The notes below the pieces were generated by a model that worked only from the letters and a program-made list of their open reading frames with translations, did not search any database and was not told the DNA's origin. From Sphingomicrobium nitratireducens (GTDB lineage Bacteria; Pseudomonadota; Alphaproteobacteria; Sphingomonadales; Sphingomonadaceae), in assembly GCF_026157035.1 (NCBI RefSeq), contig NZ_JANJZA010000001.1, forward strand, positions 723,001-787,000: a stretch of 64,000 nucleotides of DNA. Direction: 5' to 3'. This document shows, in pieces, positions 37,685-47,659 of the stretch. The translations under genes were made by a program, and so were the position numbers. Each line of letters begins with the position of its first letter. Within the stretch, counting starts at the first letter, position 1.

Positions 37685-37841
37685 CCGAGTCTTAAAAGTC
37701 ACGGTGAGGCGCGTCTTGCGTCCCATTCTGAATCACTTGTTCACTTTTTTGGTTTCGCCCTCATTTTTTGCTTGGGGTCGGGACTCATGATGTGCAAGAA
37801 TCGCAACAAGTAGAAAGTCTTGAGAGGGAATGGGGGATCAT
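37685..37841 (+). promoter_or_regulatory. ftsZ control region with four GANTC (CcrM) sites
   Basis: GAGTC 37687-37691, GAATC 37730-37734, GACTC 37782-37786 and GAATC 37798-37802 lie within 116 bp. The region is also unusually T-rich (runs of T6 at 37745 and 37774) for this genome. GANTC is the CcrM methylation sequence, and methylation-dependent control of ftsZ through GcrA is established in Caulobacter. The start sites are not identifiable by eye. Confidence 0.6.
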
Positions 37842-39266
37842 ATGAGCATTGATCTGATGCGGCCGGAAGTCGACGAGCTTCGCCCGAGGATCAGCGTCAT
37901 CGGTGTCGGCGGCGCGGGCGGCAACGCCATCGCCAACATGATCCGCTCGGACGTGCAGGGGGTCGAGTTCCTCGTCGCCAACACCGACGCCCAGGCGCTC
38001 AACGCCTCGGACGCCGACACCCGTATCCAGCTCGGCATGAAGATCACCCAGGGTCTCGGTGCCGGCTCGCGCCCCGAAATCGGTCGCGCTGCCGCCGAAG
38101 AGACGATGGAAGAGATCGAGCGCGCACTCGAAGGCGCGCACATGTGCTTCATCGCGGCCGGCATGGGCGGCGGCACCGGCACGGGCGCCGCGCCCGTCAT
38201 CGCCAAGACCGCGCGCAACAAGGGCATTCTCACTGTCGGCGTGGTCACCAAGCCGTTCGCCTTCGAAGGCGCGCGCCGCATGCGCTCGGCCGAAAGCGGG
38301 CTCGAGGAGCTCCAGCAGCACGTCGACACGCTGATCGTCATTCCCAACCAGAACCTGTTCCGCCTTGCCAATGCCGACACGACCTTCAAGGAAGCGTTCG
38401 AGATGGCCGACGAGGTGCTCCAGCAGGGCGTGCGCGGCATCACCGACCTCATGGTCATGCCCGGCCTCATCAATCTCGACTTCGCCGACGTCCGCTCGGT
38501 GATGGGCGAGATGGGCAAGGCGATGATGGGCACCGGCGAAGCCGAAGGCGACAACCGCGCCATCGAAGCCGCCGAAAAGGCGATTTCCAACCCGCTGCTC
38601 GACGGCGTGTCGATGAAGGGCGCGAAGGGCGTCATCATCTCGATCACCGGCGGCATGGACATGAAGCTCATGGAAGTCGACGAGGCGGCCAGCCACATCA
38701 AGGAACTGGTCGACGACGACGCCAACATCATCTGGGGATCGGCCTTCAACGACGACCTCAACGGCAAGATCCGCGTCTCGGTGGTCGCCACCGGCATCGA
38801 TGGCGAGGAAGCGACCATGCCGACCGGCCAGTCGACTTCGACCGGCATGGGCAATGCGGGCAAGGTGTTCGCCTTTCCCGGCAAGACCATGACTGCGGCG
38901 GCGCCCGCGGCAGCCGAACCGGCGTCGCGCGACGCCGACGATGACGGCGAGGCGCTCGACCTCACCGAAGAAGCCGATATCGACGACGATGGCGAAGAGC
39001 TTCTGCTCGGTTCGGACGACGTACTGACCCAGCCGGTCGGTGCCCCGCCGATCGCGCCGCCGATGGATGACGAGGATGACGGCGAGATCGCGGCCGACAT
39101 CGCCGACGAGACGCCCCGTGCGCAGGTCGAGAGCGGCACGTTGTTCGAGCGCATGTCCAACATCGCTCGCGGCACGGCCGCAGCCGAAGGCGGGTTCGCC
39201 GACGGTCCGGGCTTCCGCGAGCCGATCGACATTCCGCGCTTCCTTAACCGTCAGAATAATCAGTAG
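37842..39266 (+). CDS. ftsZ: cell division GTPase FtsZ
   Basis: 474 aa from ATG 37842 (GGGGGA 5 nt upstream; ATG 37830 is the alternative). GTPase domain: [12 protein letters not shown] at 20-30 and the tubulin signature GGGTGTG at 109-115. Residues from about 325 to 460 are a long acidic linker typical of alphaproteobacteria, and the C-terminal peptide DIPRFLNRQ is the FtsA-binding tail. It forms the Z-ring. A GC-rich hairpin follows. Confidence 0.97.
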   Translation: MSIDLMRPEVDELRPRISVIGVGGAGGNAIANMIRSDVQGVEFLVANTDAQALNASDADTRIQLGMKITQGLGAGSRPEIGRAAAEETMEEIERALEGAHMCFIAAGMGGGTGTGAAPVIAKTARNKGILTVGVVTKPFAFEGARRMRSAESGLEELQQHVDTLIVIPNQNLFRLANADTTFKEAFEMADEVLQQGVRGITDLMVMPGLINLDFADVRSVMGEMGKAMMGTGEAEGDNRAIEAAEKAISNPLLDGVSMKGAKGVIISITGGMDMKLMEVDEAASHIKELVDDDANIIWGSAFNDDLNGKIRVSVVATGIDGEEATMPTGQSTSTGMGNAGKVFAFPGKTMTAAAPAAAEPASRDADDDGEALDLTEEADIDDDGEELLLGSDDVLTQPVGAPPIAPPMDDEDDGEIAADIADETPRAQVESGTLFERMSNIARGTAAAEGGFADGPGFREPIDIPRFLNRQNNQ

Positions 39267-39279
39267 AAACTTAATTTCG

Positions 39280-39322
39280 GGCGGGCCGTTCGTCGCGTGA
39301 CGCGCACGGCCCGCCGAACCTT
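39280..39322 (+). terminator. hairpin terminator after ftsZ
   Basis: GGCGGGCCGT/ACGGCCCGCC, a 10-bp perfect stem with a 16-nt loop, followed by GAACCTTTACC rather than a clean T-run. It is a likely but leaky end of the dcw operon. Confidence 0.6.
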
Positions 39323-39358
39323 TACCTCTTGTCAGCTTCGCGAAAGCCAAAATCTGGC

Positions 39359-40954
39359 ATGAGCCTTTCCATGCGAACCAAATTCCTCAGCGGGGCGGCG
39401 AAGGCGGGGCTGCTCGCCGCGACCGCGTGGGTCATGATGCCCGCGGCGGCAGCGGCGCAACCCTATGACGAGACGCCGGGGCAGGCGCTGTCGCGCAACC
39501 TGCGTATCCTCGCCAACGATCCCGACAATTTCGACGCCCTGATCGAGGCCGGCAACGCCTCGGTCGAAATCGGCGATCTCGCCACTGCCGCCGGTTTCTT
39601 TGGCCGCGCGGAGGAGGAGCGTTCGGGGCACCCCGAGCCGCAGGCCGGCATGGGCAGGATGATGGTGGCGATGGGCGATCCCGTGCCCGCATTGCGCTAT
39701 TTCGACGAAGCGGCGCGCCGCGGCGGGCGGCCCGAAACCTTCGCTGCCGACCGCGGGCTCGCGCACGACCTTCTCGGCGATACCGACAAGGCGCAGGCCG
39801 ACTATCGCCTCGCGCTCGGCCGCGCCGACGATGCCAAGGCGCGCCGCCGCCTGGCCCTGAGCCTTGCCATCACCGGCGACCGGACCGCGGCGATGGCCTT
39901 CCTGACCCCGCTGCTCCAGCAGGGCGATCCGGCCGCGCGCCGCGCCCAGGCGTTCGTGCTCGCGCTGACCGGCGACCTCGATGGCGCGCGCCGCGCGATC
40001 GACAGCGCGATGCCCGGTGCCGCCGACCAGATCGGCCCCTTCCTCCAGAAGCTGCCGCGCATCGACAAGCGCCAGAAGGCCGCGGCGGTGCATCTCGGCC
40101 TGTTCCCGGGCGAGGGCGAGATCAAGCTTGCCGAGGCCGCGCCGCCTCCCGTTGCCCAGCGCCAGGAAGCCGCGCCGCCCCCCAGGCAGCAGGCGCGCCA
40201 GCCTTCGCGCCAGCAGGCCGAACCGGCCGGCAAGTCCCGCCGCGACAAGAGCGCAAAGAAGCCGGCCGTAGGCAAGCGCGTCGACGTCGTACGCACTCCG
40301 ATCGGACAGGCGGAAGCGACCTCCGCGTCGGGGCAGGCCGCGCCGCGCGAGGTCGATGTCGGGTTCCGTCTCCCTTCGACGAGCACCCCGATCGAGCCGC
40401 CGCGCGGAAATGTCGAGAGCGTCTCGCTCCCCCCGGCGCGCAGCCAGGAGACTTATGCGCCGCCCCCCGCGCCCACGCCGTCCGAGACGACCGGGACGCG
40501 CCTGGCGAGCATCGACAAGCTGCTGAAGAGCGGCAGTCCCTCGAACGAGACTGCGCTCGGGACCGCGCCGCCGGCTTCGACGCCGAAATACGAGGTCCCG
40601 CCCGCGCCCACGCCAAAGTACGAGGCCAGGCCCAAGGTCGAGGCCAAGGCCCCGCCGCCCGCGCCCAGGAAGCCCGATATCGGCGTCGAGGGCACGACCT
40701 GGATCCAGCTGGCCGGCGGGTCGCGCGCCGACGGCATGCCGCGCGAATGGAGGCGGCTGCAGGGCAAGGCAGGCAACCTGCTCGACGGCCAATCGGGTCA
40801 CGTCACGCAGGGCGTCGACTATTTCCGCCTCGTCATCGGCCCCTTCTCCTCGAAGGACACAGCGCAGTCGCTGGTCAACAAACTTCGCGGCAACGGCATT
40901 GACAGTTTCGTCTGGACGCGTAGCCCCGCACAGCTGAAGATCGAGAAGCTGTAA
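39359..40954 (+). CDS. exported TPR and SPOR-domain protein
   Basis: 531 aa from ATG 39359. Signal peptide ending PAAAAAQP, then about six TPR-like helix pairs (residues 35-210), a Pro/Gln/Lys-rich linker (about 240-440) with a repeated PPAPTPKYE unit, and a C-terminal SPOR domain (about 450-531: TTWIQLAGG...YFRLVIGPFSSKDTAQSLV). SPOR domains bind denuded glycan strands at division septa, so the placement behind ftsZ suggests a role in constriction. The start could also be ATG 39371. Confidence 0.8.
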   Translation: MSLSMRTKFLSGAAKAGLLAATAWVMMPAAAAAQPYDETPGQALSRNLRILANDPDNFDALIEAGNASVEIGDLATAAGFFGRAEEERSGHPEPQAGMGRMMVAMGDPVPALRYFDEAARRGGRPETFAADRGLAHDLLGDTDKAQADYRLALGRADDAKARRRLALSLAITGDRTAAMAFLTPLLQQGDPAARRAQAFVLALTGDLDGARRAIDSAMPGAADQIGPFLQKLPRIDKRQKAAAVHLGLFPGEGEIKLAEAAPPPVAQRQEAAPPPRQQARQPSRQQAEPAGKSRRDKSAKKPAVGKRVDVVRTPIGQAEATSASGQAAPREVDVGFRLPSTSTPIEPPRGNVESVSLPPARSQETYAPPPAPTPSETTGTRLASIDKLLKSGSPSNETALGTAPPASTPKYEVPPAPTPKYEARPKVEAKAPPPAPRKPDIGVEGTTWIQLAGGSRADGMPREWRRLQGKAGNLLDGQSGHVTQGVDYFRLVIGPFSSKDTAQSLVNKLRGNGIDSFVWTRSPAQLKIEKL

Positions 40955-40964
40955 GGGGACTTTC

Positions 40965-42128
40965 ATGAGGCTTGGCGATGCGCTCGCCGCTCGACCCGAG
41001 CGATCGCGCGGGCGTGCCCACGCGGAAGACGACCGCGGCCCGCGCGGACCCCGCGACACGTTCCAGCGCGACCGCGACCGCATCATCCACTCGGTCGCCT
41101 TCCGCCGCTTGCGCCACAAGACGCAGGTATTCGTCGCGCCCGACGGCGACCATTTCCGCGTCCGCCTGACCCACAGCCTCGAAGTCGCGCAAATCGGCCG
41201 CGCCATGGCCCGCGCGCTGGGCCTCAACGAGGACCTGACCGAAGCGCTATGCCTCGCCCACGACCTCGGCCACCCGCCCTTCGGCCATGGCGGCGAGGAC
41301 GCGCTGTCGCGCACGCTCGCGGCCGCCGGCGGGTTCGATCATAATGGCCACTCGATCCGCCTCGTCAGCCTGATCGAGACGCCTTATCCCAATTTCGAAG
41401 GCCTCAACCTCAGCTGGGAGATGCTCGAGGGCCTCGCCAAGCATAACGGCCCCGTCGCCGAGCCCGGATGGGCGCTCGCCGAGGCCGACGCGGTGCACGG
41501 GCTCGACCTCGATTCCTGGCCCAGCCTCGAGGCGCAGCTCGCCGCGATCGCCGACGATATCGCCTACGACAATCACGATATCGACGACGGGCTGCGCGCC
41601 GGGATCCTCGATCTCGATCAGCTGATCGCCGAAGTCCCGCTAGTCGCGCGGCATTGGGCCGCGATGGAGCGGCGCCATCCGGGCCTCGATGCGTCGCGCA
41701 AGCAAAGCGCGCTGGTGCGCGACATGATCGGCACGATGGTCGGCGACGTGCTCGCGGAAACGCGCCGCCGCGTGGCCGATGCCGGGGTCGCGACGATCGA
41801 AGACGTGCGTGCCGCGGGCGTCCCGCTGGTCGGCTTCTCGCCCGAATTGCAGGCCGAGGAGCGCACCTTGAAGCGCCACCTCTATGCCCATCTCTACGAC
41901 AGCGCGCCGCTCCAGCCGATCCGCCGCGAGGCGCAGCGCATCGTCTCGGACCTCGCCCGCGCTTATATCGACGATCCCTCGCTCCTCCCCGAAGGCTGGC
42001 AACGCGGCGAGACCGAAACCCATCGCCTGCGCGGCATCGCCGACTATATTGCGGGCATGACCGATCCCTTCGCGATCCGCCGCCACGAAGAGCTGGTCGG
42101 CCCCGTCCACTTGCCGGACCGCTTCTGA
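40965..42128 (+). CDS. dgt: deoxyguanosinetriphosphate triphosphohydrolase-like protein
   Basis: 387 aa HD-domain enzyme, about the size of the type-2 dGTPase-like branch rather than E. coli Dgt (505 aa). Metal-binding motifs: RLTHSLEVAQ, CLAHDLGHPPFGHGGE and the later DDIAYDNHDIDDG. It splits a dNTP to the deoxynucleoside plus triphosphate and so tunes dNTP pools. TGATG overlap with the next gene. Confidence 0.93.
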   Translation: MRLGDALAARPERSRGRAHAEDDRGPRGPRDTFQRDRDRIIHSVAFRRLRHKTQVFVAPDGDHFRVRLTHSLEVAQIGRAMARALGLNEDLTEALCLAHDLGHPPFGHGGEDALSRTLAAAGGFDHNGHSIRLVSLIETPYPNFEGLNLSWEMLEGLAKHNGPVAEPGWALAEADAVHGLDLDSWPSLEAQLAAIADDIAYDNHDIDDGLRAGILDLDQLIAEVPLVARHWAAMERRHPGLDASRKQSALVRDMIGTMVGDVLAETRRRVADAGVATIEDVRAAGVPLVGFSPELQAEERTLKRHLYAHLYDSAPLQPIRREAQRIVSDLARAYIDDPSLLPEGWQRGETETHRLRGIADYIAGMTDPFAIRRHEELVGPVHLPDRF

Positions 42129-42775
42129 TGGCGCGCATCGCCCTCATCGGCGCGACCGGCCTCATTGGCTCGAAACTGGTGCCGATGCTCGAGGGCCAGC
42201 AGCTCCTCTCGCTCGCCCGCCGTGCCACGTTGCCGAGCCGCGCGGGCTGGCGCGAGAAGGTCGGTGAGATGAAGGTGTGGCCCTCCATGCTCGAAAGCGA
42301 GCAACTCGACATCGCAATCGCGGCGATCGGCACGACCTGGGCCAAGGCGAAGGACTGGGCGACGTTCGAGGACATCGACCGCAACGCCGTCGCCAATTTC
42401 GCCAAAGCCGCGCGCGAGGCGGGCGCACGCCAGCTCATCGTCGTCTCCTCGGTCGGCGCGGACGTGGGTAGCAGGAGCGAATATCTGGCCATCAAGGGCC
42501 GCATGGAAGCAGACGTGTCCGACCTCGGCTACGCGCGCGTCGACCTGTTCCGCCCCGGCCTGCTGCGCGGCGAGCGCGGCAAGGAGCGGCGGATGAAGGA
42601 GCGTTTCGGCATCCTTCTCTCGCCCGCGATCAACCTCGCCTTGCGCGGCAGGTTGTCCAAGTTTCAGGCCATCGATGCCGCCTTGGTCGCGTCCGCCATG
42701 CGCGCCGCGATGGACGAGACCGCACCCGGCACCTTCGTCCACCACAATGCGGAAATCCGCAAACTGGCCCGATAG
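42128..42775 (+). CDS. NAD(P)-binding reductase, atypical SDR
   Basis: 215 aa. GATGLIGSKLV (residues 8-18) is the atypical-SDR cofactor loop; LIVVSSVGADVGSRSEYLAIKG carries the Ser and the Tyr-Ala-x-x-Lys of the active site. DLFRPGLLRGER and the overall pattern match the small NAD(P)H-binding family that includes HTATIP2/YbjT-like proteins. Substrate unknown. Coupled to dgt by TGATG. Confidence 0.85.
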   Translation: MARIALIGATGLIGSKLVPMLEGQQLLSLARRATLPSRAGWREKVGEMKVWPSMLESEQLDIAIAAIGTTWAKAKDWATFEDIDRNAVANFAKAAREAGARQLIVVSSVGADVGSRSEYLAIKGRMEADVSDLGYARVDLFRPGLLRGERGKERRMKERFGILLSPAINLALRGRLSKFQAIDAALVASAMRAAMDETAPGTFVHHNAEIRKLAR

Positions 42776-42796
42776 GGGACAGGCAAATCCGCCGAT

Positions 42797-42825
42797 TTGG
42801 GCGACTCGGTTAACCCATGTTATAC
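42797..42825 (+). promoter_or_regulatory. putative sigma-70 promoter
   Basis: TTGGGC (42797-42802), 17 bp, TTATAC (42820-42825), 25 bp before the M15 peptidase gene start. Between the hexamers lie GACTC and GTTAAC. Confidence 0.4.
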
Positions 42826-42850
42826 GCGTCATCAGACGGTGGAGGTGGGC

Positions 42851-43327
42851 ATGCTTGAACTGATGGTCGCAGCGATGCTGGTGTCTGGCTCGGACAATTC
42901 GGGCACGACCGATTTCGGCGTGCGTGAACTTCCCAGCCTCACGGCCGCGCCCCAGCCGATGCTCGGCGCGATTATGCCGGTCGACATGGGCGCGATCAGC
43001 GCGATCGGGCGCCAGTGGGGGGTCGTCACCTCGACCTATCGCAGCCCCGCGCACAACCGCCGCGTCGGCGGCGTGCCCAACAGCTTCCACCTCAAGAATC
43101 GCGCCATCGACATCGCACGGCGTCCGGGCGTGCGCCATCACCAGATCGCCGCCGCCTTTCGCGCCGCAGGCTACCGCCTGATCGAGAGCCTCGACGAGGG
43201 CGACCACAGCCACTTCGCGTTCGGGACCGGTGCCGAAGGGCCCGCGCGACCGATGGCGACGATCGTCCGTGACGGTGCCAAGCCGACCGAATGGCGCATC
43301 GTCTTCGCGCCCAAGTCGACCGACTAG
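42851..43327 (+). CDS. M15-type D-Ala-D-Ala carboxypeptidase family protein
   Basis: 158 aa from ATG 42851 with a strong RBS (GGAGGTGGGC); a longer frame to 42797 would cover the promoter. The domain has TSTYRSPAHNRRVGG, SFHLKNRAIDIA (zinc-binding SxHxxxxAxD) and DHSHFAF (second His pair), the M15 metallopeptidase pattern used on peptidoglycan stem peptides or cross-links. The N-terminus is only weakly hydrophobic (MLELMVAAMLVSG), so export is uncertain. Confidence 0.8.
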   Translation: MLELMVAAMLVSGSDNSGTTDFGVRELPSLTAAPQPMLGAIMPVDMGAISAIGRQWGVVTSTYRSPAHNRRVGGVPNSFHLKNRAIDIARRPGVRHHQIAAAFRAAGYRLIESLDEGDHSHFAFGTGAEGPARPMATIVRDGAKPTEWRIVFAPKSTD

Positions 43328-43420
43328 GCGCTGCGCCTTCACACAAAAGGATGACGCGCGCGGCGCGCTGCGCTAGGGCGCATGCCCTGTTCCCCACTGT
43401 GTTGATGGACCGATAATCCC

Positions 43421-45166
43421 GTGAGCCTCTACGCCCGTTTTTCCGCCGATCTCGACAGCATCCTCGACGCGCTCGTCGCCGAGGGCACGATCCCTGCCGA
43501 TGCCAACCGCAAGGGCGTCGCGGTCGAGCCGCCGCGCGATCCCTCGCACGGCGATCTCGCGACCAATGCCGCGATGGTGCTGGCCAAGCAGGCGAAGACC
43601 AACCCGCGCGCGCTCGCCGAGGCCATCGCGCCCAAGCTCGAGGCGCTGGACGGCGTGTCGAAGGTCGAAATCGCGGGCCCCGGCTTCATCAACGTGCGGC
43701 TCGGCGAGACGGTCTGGCAGGACGAACTGACCGCGATCCTCTCCGAAGGCGCCGCCTACGGCCGTTCCACGAGGGGCGAGGGCGAGACGGTCAACGTCGA
43801 ATATGTCTCGGCCAATCCGACCGGCCCGATGCACATGGGCCACTGCCGCGGTGCGGTGGTCGGCGACGCGCTCGCGCGGCTGCTCGAATGGGCGGGCTAC
43901 GGAGTGGTCAAGGAATATTACGTCAATGACGCGGGCAGCCAGGTCGACACGCTCGCCCGCTCCGCGCACCTACGCTACCGCGAGGCGCTCGGCGAGGACA
44001 TCGGCGAAATTCCCGAGGGCCTCTACCCGGGCGACTATCTCGTCCCCGTCGGCAAGCTGCTCGCCGACGAGTTCGGCGACAAGTGGGTCGGCAAGCCCGA
44101 GAGCGAATGGCTCCAACTGTTCAAGACCAAGACCGTCGCGGCGATGATGGACCTCATCCGCGCCGACCTCGCGCTGCTCGGCATCCACCACGACGCCTTC
44201 GCCTCGGAAGCTGACCTCCAGGCATCGGGCCAGGTCGACAAGGCGCTCGATGAACTGCGCGCCAAGGACCTCGTTTACGAAGGCGTGCTCGAAGCGCCCA
44301 AGGGCGAGACGCCCGACGACTGGGAGCCGGTCGAGCTGACCCTGTTCAAGTCGACCGAGTTCGGCGACGACCAGGACCGCCCGATGAAGAAGTCGGACGG
44401 CAGCTGGACCTATTTCGGCGCCGATGCCGCCTACCACCGTTCCAAGGCCCGCGGCTGGGCTTCGGGCACCGCGGCCGACCATCTCGTCAACATCTGGGGC
44501 GCCGATCATGCCGGCACGGTCAAGCGCGTCCAGTCGGCGGTAAAGGCGCTGACCGACGGCGCGGTCGACCTCGACGTCAAGCTCGTCCAGATGGTGCGCC
44601 TGTTCCGCGCGGGCGAACCGATCAAGATGTCGAAGCGCGCCGGCAATTTCGTGACCCTCGCCGACGTCGTGCGCGAAGTCGGCAAGGACGTGGTGCGCTT
44701 CATGATGCTCACCCGCAAGGCCGACGCGCCGCTCGACTTCGACTTCGCCAAGGTGGTCGAAGCCTCGAAGGACAACCCGGTCTTCTACGTCCAGTACGCC
44801 CATGCCCGCATCTCGAGCGTGATGCGCAAGGCGGAAGGTCTCGGTATGGCGACCGCGGGCGGCGACCTGTCGCTGCTCGATGGCGAGGAACTCGCGCTGG
44901 TCGCTCACGCGGCGCAATTCCCTCGCGTCGTCGAACAGGCAGCGAACGCGCACGAGCCGCACCGCATCGCCTTCTATCTCTACGACCTCGCCGCGGCCTT
45001 CCACGCACTGTGGAATCGCGGCAACGATCACGCGGAAAAGCGCTTCATCCTCGAGGATGACCCCGCCACGACCACGGCACGTCTCGACCTCGCGCGCGCG
45101 ATCGGGCAGGTATTGCGCAACGGCCTCGACATCATGGGGGTGGAGGCTGCCGAGGAGATGCGTTGA
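43421..45166 (+). CDS. argS: arginyl-tRNA synthetase
   Basis: 581 aa class I enzyme charging tRNA-Arg. The N-terminal domain has [16 protein letters not shown], the HIGH-like motif is [15 protein letters not shown], and a clear KMSK loop reads IKMSKRAGN. The C-terminal anticodon-binding helical domain is complete. GTG start at 43421 with a weak RBS. TGATG overlap with the SPOR gene, as in many alphaproteobacteria. Confidence 0.97.
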   Translation: MSLYARFSADLDSILDALVAEGTIPADANRKGVAVEPPRDPSHGDLATNAAMVLAKQAKTNPRALAEAIAPKLEALDGVSKVEIAGPGFINVRLGETVWQDELTAILSEGAAYGRSTRGEGETVNVEYVSANPTGPMHMGHCRGAVVGDALARLLEWAGYGVVKEYYVNDAGSQVDTLARSAHLRYREALGEDIGEIPEGLYPGDYLVPVGKLLADEFGDKWVGKPESEWLQLFKTKTVAAMMDLIRADLALLGIHHDAFASEADLQASGQVDKALDELRAKDLVYEGVLEAPKGETPDDWEPVELTLFKSTEFGDDQDRPMKKSDGSWTYFGADAAYHRSKARGWASGTAADHLVNIWGADHAGTVKRVQSAVKALTDGAVDLDVKLVQMVRLFRAGEPIKMSKRAGNFVTLADVVREVGKDVVRFMMLTRKADAPLDFDFAKVVEASKDNPVFYVQYAHARISSVMRKAEGLGMATAGGDLSLLDGEELALVAHAAQFPRVVEQAANAHEPHRIAFYLYDLAAAFHALWNRGNDHAEKRFILEDDPATTTARLDLARAIGQVLRNGLDIMGVEAAEEMR

Positions 45167-45855
45167 TGGCGGAGGAAGAGCGGCTTCCCTGGCTCGAAGC
45201 AGTCGATGACGAGGATGCGCCGCGGGGGATTTCCACCGCCAAGATGGCGACCGGCCTTGCCGTCGTGCTCGGCGCTGCGGCGCTGGTCGCGGCCAGCATG
45301 TTCTATCTCGGTCGCAGCGGCCCTTCCGCCGACGGCAAGCCGATCCTGATCGAAGCGCCCGAGGAACCCTACAAGGTCAAGCCCGAGGATCCGGGCGGGC
45401 TCGACGTCGCCGGCGACAGCGACACCGCTTTCGCGACCTCGGCGGGCGAGGATCCCGACGCCCAGCTCGATCCCGACAAGCTCGCCCAGGCTCCGCGCAT
45501 CGCGGTTGATACGCCCGCGCCCGCTCCCGCACCAGCACCGGCGCCCGCACCAAGGCCGACGCCCGCGCCGGCTGCCGATCCGACCCCGGCGCCCGCCACC
45601 CCGCCCGAAGCCGCGCCATCGGGCCCGACGATCCAGCTCGGCGCCTACGGAACGCGCGCCAAGGCCGAAACCGGCTGGGTGCTGCTCTCCTCGCGCTTCC
45701 CCGAGGTTGCCGCGCTCGAGAAGCGTATCGTCGAGGCGCGCGTCGACGGGCGCACCCTCTATCGCCTGCGGGCCGTGGCTCCCAGCGGGGGCGCTGCCGG
45801 GGCCGCCTGTGCCGCACTCAAGGCGGCGGGCGAGAACTGCATCCGGGTCAACTGA
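45166..45855 (+). CDS. membrane-anchored SPOR-domain protein
   Basis: 229 aa. Acidic cytoplasmic tail, one transmembrane helix (about 28-47), a long Pro/Ala linker with PAPAPAP repeats (about 120-145), and a C-terminal SPOR domain (about 152-229: TIQLGAYGTRAKAETGWVLL). A SPOR protein between argS and nagZ is a conserved arrangement. It likely localises to the septum by binding denuded glycan. The two Cys near the end may pair. Confidence 0.87.
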   Translation: MAEEERLPWLEAVDDEDAPRGISTAKMATGLAVVLGAAALVAASMFYLGRSGPSADGKPILIEAPEEPYKVKPEDPGGLDVAGDSDTAFATSAGEDPDAQLDPDKLAQAPRIAVDTPAPAPAPAPAPAPRPTPAPAADPTPAPATPPEAAPSGPTIQLGAYGTRAKAETGWVLLSSRFPEVAALEKRIVEARVDGRTLYRLRAVAPSGGAAGAACAALKAAGENCIRVN

Positions 45856-45856
45856 C

Positions 45857-46867
45857 ATGATGAGCGCGATCTTCGGCCTGTCGGGGCCGGTCCTGACCGA
45901 CGAGGAGCGCGCCTTCTTCAAGAACGCCGATCCGGCAGGCTACATCCTGTTCAAGCGCAACTGCGCCGATCCTGCGCAATTGAAGCGCCTGACCGACGAT
46001 TTGAAGGCGATCCACGGCCGCGACGACGTCGCCATCCTGATCGACCAGGAAGGCGGGCGGGTAGAGCGGATGCAGCCGCCCGAATGGCCGGCTTTCCCTG
46101 CCATGGGCCGCATTGCCGCGCTTTACGACACCGCGCCGAGCTCGGCGATCGAGGCAGCGCGCGTCAACGCCCGCGCGATAGGGCTGATGCTCGCCGAGGC
46201 CGGAGTCAACGTCGACTGCCTGCCCTTGCTCGACGTGCGCCAGGAAGGCGCCGACAACATCATCGGCGATCGCGCGCTGGGTGCCGAACCCATGCAGGTC
46301 GCAGCCCTCGGACGCGCGGTCCTCGACGGGCTCGCCTCGGCAGGCATCGTGGGCGTCGTCAAGCATATCCCGGGCCATGGCCGCGCGATGGTCGACAGCC
46401 ACAAGGAACTGCCCGTCGTCACCGCCGGCGAGGACGATCTTGCGCTCGATCTCGAACCCTTCGAGCGGCTCGCGCAGGCGCCGATGGGGATGATGGCGCA
46501 CGTCGTCTACACCGCCTGGGACGCCGATCATCCCGCCAGCCAGTCCGAGACTGTCATCCGCGACATCGTGCGCGGGCGCATCGGCTTCGACGGCTTCCTG
46601 ATGAGCGACGACATCAACATGGAAGCGCTCGACGGCGACATGGGCGAGCGGGCTGCAGGCGTGGTCGCCGCAGGCTGCGACGCGGCGCTCCACTGCTCGG
46701 GCAAGCTCGACGAAATGATCCTCGTCGCCAATGCGGTGCCCGCGCTCACCGCCGAGGGCGAAGCGCGACTGGCGCGCGCCATGGCGACCATCCTCGCCCC
46801 CGACACGGGCGACCTCGACTTCCTCGCCGCCGTCCAGAAGCGCGACGCCCTTCTCGAACTCGCCTGA
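45857..46867 (+). CDS. nagZ: beta-N-acetylhexosaminidase (GH3)
   Basis: 336 aa glycoside hydrolase family 3 enzyme that removes GlcNAc from recycled GlcNAc-anhydroMurNAc peptides in the cytoplasm. Active-site motif K169-H170-IPGHG175, with H174 as the unusual acid/base, and nucleophile D251 in FLMSDDINMEAL. LIDQEGGRVERM binds the sugar. The start is ATG 45857 or the adjacent 45860, 1 bp after the SPOR gene. Confidence 0.95.
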   Translation: MMSAIFGLSGPVLTDEERAFFKNADPAGYILFKRNCADPAQLKRLTDDLKAIHGRDDVAILIDQEGGRVERMQPPEWPAFPAMGRIAALYDTAPSSAIEAARVNARAIGLMLAEAGVNVDCLPLLDVRQEGADNIIGDRALGAEPMQVAALGRAVLDGLASAGIVGVVKHIPGHGRAMVDSHKELPVVTAGEDDLALDLEPFERLAQAPMGMMAHVVYTAWDADHPASQSETVIRDIVRGRIGFDGFLMSDDINMEALDGDMGERAAGVVAAGCDAALHCSGKLDEMILVANAVPALTAEGEARLARAMATILAPDTGDLDFLAAVQKRDALLELA

Positions 46868-46906
46868 TCCTCTTGCGCGGGCTGCAATTGCGGCTAGGCT
46901 GCTCGC

Positions 46907-47659
46907 ATGGGGGACCCGCTTTTCCAGTCGAGGCCGAGCGAAGACGAGCAACTGCACGTCGACATCGACGGCTGGGAAGGCCCGCTCGACCTGCTCCTCA
47001 GCCTTGCGCGCAACCAGAAGGTCGACCTCCACCACATCTCGATCCTCCAGCTGACCGAGCAATATCTCGCCTATATCGAGAATGCCCGCGCGCTGAAGCT
47101 CGAGCTGGCCGCCGACTATCTCGTCATGGCGGCGTGGCTCGCCTACCTCAAATCCTGCCTGCTGCTGCCCAAGGACCCGGAAGCCGATCCGAGCCCAGAG
47201 GAACTCGCGCTGCGCCTCCAGCAGCGGCTGATGCGGCTCGACGCCATGCGCGAGGCGGGCGCGCGCCTCCTCGCCCGCGACCGGCTGGGCCGTGACGTCT
47301 TCGCGCGTAGCGCTGCCGAGGGCCTTCGCGTCACCCGCCTGACCGCCTGGCAGGCCAACGCCTTCGACCTGTTCGCCGCGTATGGCCGCGTCCGTGCGCG
47401 CACGCAGCCCGCGATGCACGTCGTCCACGATCGCCGCGTGATGACGCTCGAGGACGCCATCCACCGCGTCGCCTCGCTGCTCGGCACCGCGATCGAATGG
47501 ACCACGCTCGAAGCCTTCCTCCCGGTCACCAAGGACCCGGCCTACCGGAAGTCCTGTCTCGCCTCCTCCTTCCTCGCCGCGCTCGAACTGGCGCGGCAGG
47601 GGCGGCTCAAACTCGACCAGGACGAGGCGTTCGACGACATCCGGATCAAGGCCGCCTGA
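46907..47659 (+). CDS. scpA: segregation and condensation protein A
   Basis: 250 aa kleisin of the SMC-ScpAB condensin. The N-terminal block GWEGPLDLLLSLARNQKVDL is the family signature that contacts the SMC neck; YLVMAAWLAYLKSCLLLP follows. The winged-helix C-terminus (about 190-245) is present. 39 bp after nagZ, and TGATG overlap with scpB. Confidence 0.94.
   Translation: MGDPLFQSRPSEDEQLHVDIDGWEGPLDLLLSLARNQKVDLHHISILQLTEQYLAYIENARALKLELAADYLVMAAWLAYLKSCLLLPKDPEADPSPEELALRLQQRLMRLDAMREAGARLLARDRLGRDVFARSAAEGLRVTRLTAWQANAFDLFAAYGRVRARTQPAMHVVHDRRVMTLEDAIHRVASLLGTAIEWTTLEAFLPVTKDPAYRKSCLASSFLAALELARQGRLKLDQDEAFDDIRIKAA

Noticed and set aside
45500-45610. Short repeated units that could look like a repeat array or CRISPR
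   Set aside because: They encode the Pro/Ala linker of the SPOR protein in frame and have no spacers.
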